8,251 nt of DNA from NCBI GenBank assembly GCA_943325655.2, contig CALPQG020000091.1, positions 1 through 8,251 on the forward strand, given 5' to 3'. The stretch comes from Bifidobacterium breve. Lineage in GTDB: Bacteria; Bacteroidota; Bacteroidia; Cytophagales; UBA9547. Made by a program: the position numbers and the translations under genes. The notes beneath the pieces are model-generated. The model saw nothing but the letters and a program-made list of their open reading frames with translations, was not told the origin of the DNA and ran no database searches. Position 1 is the first letter of the stretch, and every line of letters begins with the position of its first letter. This document shows positions 5,282 through 8,251 of the stretch, piece after piece.

Positions 5282-6085
5282 ATGAAAGTACTATTTAATC
5301 TAAAACGAGTAAACCCGTTTGCCCTAATTTTGTTACTATTCCTTGCAGGATGCGAAACAGCTGAAAAAGTAGAATCAAAATCGGATGAGTCCTCTGCCAA
5401 TGAAACGGGAATTAAAATCACCAAGGCTCCCTCAAAAGACTTTAAGGTGACTTATATTGATCAAAAAAAAATCTACCCCGATGCAGAATTGATTCAAATA
5501 TCACCACCAGACGAAGCCTTACTCGAACCAGGGAAAATGACATTTCTATACGATTCTAAAAATTTCCCTTTCGTGTACAACCAATCCGTTCACCTGACAG
5601 TGAAGAATGACATCAAACAATACAATTTTAACAGCCCGGACAAGATCCATTTGCCCATGGGTACATTTTTATGCGCCGCTTACCTGTGTGATGAAAATGG
5701 AATTTGTATCAAAAACAAAACTTCAGGTAAATTGTCCTTACTTAATGTAGGCATCAAAGCAAAAAAAGGAATTGACCTAAAGCAGGAAATGCTATTCCTG
5801 AACCTTCCATCCACGAACAATGGCGCTTGTGTATTGGTAGATTTTATGCTATTCAACAACCAATTGGGTGCAAATGGAAATAAAGTACAGTTAACAATAG
5901 ACCAAAAAACTAAAATTACATTGGACCAATGGAGGCCTGTGAAAATTGAAGGGCTGTCCCGTGGTAGACATGAAATAAGGATCGACCTGCTCACTTCTAA
6001 TAACAAACTCACGAACAAAACATATTCAAGCGATAAACTGATGGTAAATATTCCGTATGACAATAAAAACCTGGAAGCTTGGTAA
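5282..6085 (+). CDS. Predicted lipoprotein with two tandem copies of a beta-rich domain
   Basis: The 267-residue product has a lipoprotein signal peptide (hydrophobic FALILLLF, lipobox LAGC, Cys24). A Ser/Glu/Lys-rich linker follows to about residue 45. The mature part looks duplicated at about a 100-residue offset. HLTVK (104-108), KIHLPMGTF (121-129) and KTSGKLSLLNV (146-156) in the first half align with QLTID (203-207), KIEGLSRGRH (221-230) and KTYSSDKLMVNI (246-257) in the second. Each half would be an Ig-like beta sandwich with a late 'P.KI..L..G.H' strand pair. The first half carries Cys131, Cys136 and Cys142 close together. Comparable two-domain envelope lipoproteins of unknown role occur in Bacteroidota, but I cannot name a family. 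Start: ATG at 5282. The gene is convergent with the gspF-like operon. Confidence 0.75.
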   Translation: MKVLFNLKRVNPFALILLLFLAGCETAEKVESKSDESSANETGIKITKAPSKDFKVTYIDQKKIYPDAELIQISPPDEALLEPGKMTFLYDSKNFPFVYNQSVHLTVKNDIKQYNFNSPDKIHLPMGTFLCAAYLCDENGICIKNKTSGKLSLLNVGIKAKKGIDLKQEMLFLNLPSTNNGACVLVDFMLFNNQLGANGNKVQLTIDQKTKITLDQWRPVKIEGLSRGRHEIRIDLLTSNNKLTNKTYSSDKLMVNIPYDNKNLEAW

Positions 6086-6133
6086 GCTACGAAAATCATC
6101 AAAAACCCAAAAACTGTTTCAATACCACAATTA

Positions 6134-6186
6134 AAGCATTTTTTGGTTGGTGATGCTTATCATCGAAGGTTCACTTTCGTCATCAC
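6134..6186. terminator. Weak hairpins between convergent lipoprotein and gspF genes
   Basis: GTGATG (6150-6155) can pair with CATCAC (6181-6186), and CGAA with TTCG inside it. Alternatively AAGCAT (6134-6139) pairs with ATGCTT (6153-6158). The first stem overlaps the gspF stop codon. Neither stem has a proper T-tract on either strand, so a terminator role at the end of the secretion operon is only a suggestion. Confidence 0.2.
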
Positions 6187-7322
6187 TGAAACGAATTGCT
6201 CAACTGGAACAATGGCAGATACATCGCTATCAAAATAACACCTACTACCAATCCTAGGAATATAATCATGATAGGTTCAATCAAGCTGCCAATCAATCCG
6301 GTTTGGTGTTCTATTTCATCGGTGTATTGTTTGGCGATTTTGTCGAAGAAGATATCCAGTTGATTTACCTCTTCCCCTACTTTTACCAATGAAACCAAGC
6401 GTTTAGGAAATACTTCATGCTCGCCCATGCTTTTATGGAGTGATTTTCCTTGCAGAATGTCTTCTTCAATTTCAGTTAAAGCCATTTCAATCGGGTAAAA
6501 ACCTATCATCTTTTTGATCAAATCCAAAGCGCGAAGGATGGGTATTTTGGAACTGATCAGCAGGTTCATGGAATAGCAAAACCTTGCCAAATAAATCTTC
6601 TTAATCAAATCACCCATCAAAGGGATTTTAATGATAATCATGGCTGACCATTTCTGGTACCACACTTTTTGCTTTTGTGTATACAGGAAAATTACTGTTC
6701 CTATAATAATCAGAAATACATATAAAATATAGGCATTCACCACTTCTGAAACACTCACAATCACTTGTGTAATAGTGGGCAAATTACCCCCGAAGCGTTT
6801 GAATATATCTGCAAACATGGGTACGATAAAATTCATCATAAAAAATATGGCGCCAAAAGAAGTACTCAACACCAATACTGGGTACGACAAAGCACTTACC
6901 AACTGCCGTCTTTGTTTAATTTTACTTTGGTAAAATGCGGCCAACTGTTGCAATACCAAGGCTAGTTTTCCACTTTCTTCCCCAATTTGTAAACTAAAAA
7001 ATTCGTAATCACTGAACTTGCCGCTGTTTTTAATGGCATCAGAAAGTGTACTTCCGGCAATAATATTGTCTTTCAATGTACCGAAAAGTGTTTTTTCTTT
7101 CGCTTTGGTTTGTTCTTCGTAAATGATTTCCAAAGCTGTTTTGATATCCACCCCGGCAGAAAGCAAAATGCTCATTTCGATATAAAATGCTTCCTTCTTT
7201 TTGTCACTCAATCCTGACCCAAAAAGTTCTATGTCTTTATTTAAGAACGCAAAAATGTCTGTAGGCTCCGTGTTTTTCGGTACAGGTTTTTTCTTTTTAA
7301 ATTGTGAAATATCTATCGCCAT
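6183..7322 (-). CDS. GspF/PilC-family inner-membrane platform protein of a type II secretion or type IV pilus-like system
   Basis: The 379-residue product belongs to the family that forms the inner-membrane base connecting the assembly ATPase to the growing (pseudo)pilus. It contains the two homologous cytoplasmic helical domains typical of GspF. The first is at about 42-145 (FYIEMSILLSAGVDIKTALEI, ending near GEESGKLALVLQQL). The second is at about 244-345 (LARFCYSMNLLISSKIPILRAL, ending near GEEVNQLDIFF). The GEESG and GEEVN motifs (114-118, 316-320) are family hallmarks. Three hydrophobic segments lie near 148-170, 196-215 and 345-371. The last (LIEPIMIIFLGLVVGVILIA) is almost diagnostic. 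It is slightly short because the usual N-terminal leader is reduced to a Lys/Pro-rich 40-residue tail. It lies 6 bp after the upstream pilin gene and is the last gene of the operon. Confidence 0.93.
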   Translation of the reverse strand: MAIDISQFKKKKPVPKNTEPTDIFAFLNKDIELFGSGLSDKKKEAFYIEMSILLSAGVDIKTALEIIYEEQTKAKEKTLFGTLKDNIIAGSTLSDAIKNSGKFSDYEFFSLQIGEESGKLALVLQQLAAFYQSKIKQRRQLVSALSYPVLVLSTSFGAIFFMMNFIVPMFADIFKRFGGNLPTITQVIVSVSEVVNAYILYVFLIIIGTVIFLYTQKQKVWYQKWSAMIIIKIPLMGDLIKKIYLARFCYSMNLLISSKIPILRALDLIKKMIGFYPIEMALTEIEEDILQGKSLHKSMGEHEVFPKRLVSLVKVGEEVNQLDIFFDKIAKQYTDEIEHQTGLIGSLIEPIMIIFLGLVVGVILIAMYLPLFQLSNSFQ

Positions 7323-7328
7323 GGAAGC

Positions 7329-7817
7329 TTATTGGTTATGGTGCTCTTTACAAATAAAAGGAGCAACCGCATATTTTTTATGAAAACGAAACGGCAGTGT
7401 TTTTTGATGGTAAATGGTTTCAAATTGCAGTTCATCTACCCAAATTCCAGGCACAGTGACAGCCACTTCATCAAGCAATAAGGTGCTGTTTTGAGTAAGT
7501 AAATGAAAGGTATCTGTGACTTCACTTTTGTTTCTGGTAATGTATAATGGTTCTACTTGATAGCTGGTAATCTTTCCATTTTTAAACATTTCAAATGCCT
7601 TTTCAGAAGTAGAAACCACACTGTCAGCATGCTGAAAATCCTCCGTCAATAACCTGCTAAGCGTTGTTATTTCCAATTGGTATTTACTGGTTTTGTCGTA
7701 ACTGTTGTATTGTTTTTGTAAAATGAAAAACACAAAATAGGCAATACTAATCACGATGCCGCTGAGTAGGGTAATCACGGTAAGTTCGATGATCGTGAAT
7801 GCTTTAAGTTTTTTCAT
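7329..7817 (-). CDS. Minor pseudopilin with class III (prepilin) leader
   Basis: The 162-residue product starts MKKLKA-FTIIELTV. A short basic leader is followed by Phe7 at the mature +1 position and Glu11 at +5, which prepilin peptidase and pilus assembly require. The hydrophobic helix runs to about residue 33 (TVITLLSGIVISIAYFVFFIL). The rest is a soluble globular part without recognised domains. The C-terminal DELQFETIYHQKTLPFRFHKKY vaguely recalls GspJ-type minor pseudopilins, but this is not firm. Its ATG overlaps the stop of the preceding pilin gene by 4 bp (ATGA), implying translational coupling, and gspF follows after 6 bp. Role: a subunit of the pseudopilus tip or shaft, inserted in the inner membrane before assembly. 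Confidence 0.88.
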   Translation of the reverse strand: MKKLKAFTIIELTVITLLSGIVISIAYFVFFILQKQYNSYDKTSKYQLEITTLSRLLTEDFQHADSVVSTSEKAFEMFKNGKITSYQVEPLYITRNKSEVTDTFHLLTQNSTLLLDEVAVTVPGIWVDELQFETIYHQKTLPFRFHKKYAVAPFICKEHHNQ

Positions 7818-8188
7818 TTTTCTATCAATACCAATTCTTTCCTGTCTGCCATTTTTTTATTGGCATTGTCGAAGGCTTCCAAATGTAACAATACCAAAGA
7901 GGCATTGGAGCCATAAGGTTTAATGTGTTTTTTAATGGTAATTTCTCCTTCCTTAATCTCGTATTCTTTAAAATCCTGTTTGAGTTTGGTGTCTATGGCT
8001 TTGTTGTTCAATAACAAATTCGCATTGATTTTTTCTAAAGTAAAACCCGAAGCCGTAATCTTCACAAACATAGAAGTCGCCACCGCAAATATCACCATAA
8101 TGATGACCATTGCAGCAATGACTTCCAGCATGGTGGAGGCTTTAAGTACTGAGTATCGGGTACTGGGTACAGCGAAAACGTTTTTCAT
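7814..8188 (-). CDS. Minor pseudopilin with a repeat-lengthened leader
   Basis: The 124-residue product has a prepilin site at KA-STMLEVIAAMV: Ser18 would be +1 and Glu22 +5. A hydrophobic helix follows (IAAMVIIMVIFAVATSMFV, about 24-42). The leader is 17 residues, against 6 in the next gene. Residues 6-15 (AVPSTRYSVL) are encoded exactly by a GTAC-rich repeat at 8144-8173. Removing these ten codons leaves MKNVF-KA-STMLE, an ordinary short leader. The soluble part is small (about 80 residues), with alternating charged and beta-like stretches and no recognised domain. The gene ends in an ATGA overlap with the next pseudopilin. It is the first operon gene visible here. A second GTAC repeat lies about 40 bp upstream of its ATG, and no promoter box is clear, so transcription may begin beyond the window. 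Confidence 0.85.
   Translation of the reverse strand: MKNVFAVPSTRYSVLKASTMLEVIAAMVIIMVIFAVATSMFVKITASGFTLEKINANLLLNNKAIDTKLKQDFKEYEIKEGEITIKKHIKPYGSNASLVLLHLEAFDNANKKMADRKELVLIEK
8144..8173 (-). repeat. GTAC-rich dispersed repeat inside the pseudopilin leader
   Basis: This 30-nt stretch, on the minus strand GCTGTACCCAGTACC followed by CGATACTCAGTACTT, consists of overlapping GTAC-containing units. It is exactly ten codons and lies in frame between MKNVF and KASTML. It resembles the repeat at 8226-8247, in opposite orientation, and the sequence before the helicase start (2215-2243). Confidence 0.75.
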
Positions 8189-8225
8189 TATTATATTTTT
8201 TTACTGATTTTTTCTTTTTTTAACA

Positions 8226-8247
8226 CAGTACTCAGTACCCTGTACCC
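8226..8247. repeat. GTAC-rich dispersed repeat upstream of the pseudopilin gene
   Basis: CAGTACTCAGTACCC followed by TGTACCC sits about 40 bp upstream of the pseudopilin ATG, at the window edge. It is inverted relative to the copy at 8144-8173, so the two could pair and place the start codon in a loop of about 50 nt. Its full length cannot be seen. Confidence 0.65.
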
Positions 8248-8251
8248 TATA

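Noticed and set aside
5680..6102. 140-residue minus-strand open frame
   Set aside because: It is antisense to the second half of the lipoprotein gene, which has a signal peptide, a lipobox and an internal duplication supporting the plus strand.

Overview
The window most likely comes from a member of the Bacteroidota. The base composition is AT-rich. Starts lack Shine-Dalgarno sequences, and several genes have a TAnnTTTG-type -7 box upstream. Two proteins carry lipoprotein signal peptides. The TspO, VapB-like and DbpA-tailed DEAD-box proteins are of kinds common in this phylum. This placement is inference from sequence features, not from a search.

Layout. Positions 1-159 are the C-terminal end of an HrpB-type helicase gene. 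A convergent vapBC-like toxin-antitoxin pair follows (422-1023, minus strand), then tspO (1377-1835, plus) and a DEAD-box RNA helicase with a DbpA-like RNA-binding tail (2248-3621, plus). Next come a small acidic protein of unknown function (3851-4213, plus) and a divergent pair of lipoprotein genes (4384-5004 minus; 5282-6085 plus) sharing a 277-bp promoter region. The right end is a minus-strand operon: two type IV pilin-like minor pseudopilins and a GspF/PilC-family inner-membrane platform protein (8188 down to 6183). It probably continues upstream beyond the window. The two pilins overlap by 4 bp and gspF follows after 6 bp, so they are likely translated together as part of a type II secretion or type IV pilus-like machine.

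The unusual content lies between the genes. Nearly every junction from 160 to 3850 is filled with dispersed, hairpin-forming repeats of at least three families. The first is a palindromic element bounded by TTGTCTG / CAGACAA arms; two near-identical directly repeated copies bracket tspO, and a diverged copy sits between hrpB and vapC. The second is a set of mini-palindromes of the CCGAATT-GCA-AATTCGG type with 15-bp tandem units. The third is a GCGGATTGA-type hairpin behind the helicase gene. A separate GTAC-rich repeat sits just upstream of the helicase start, at the right edge of the window and, most strikingly, in frame inside the leader peptide of a pseudopilin. There it looks like a clean 30-nt (10-codon) insertion.

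No complete new multi-gene system is evident. The best leads are the repeat-in-leader pseudopilin, the repeat-bracketed tspO and the DEAD-box protein with altered motifs III and VI. No transposase, CRISPR array, tRNA or rRNA was seen.
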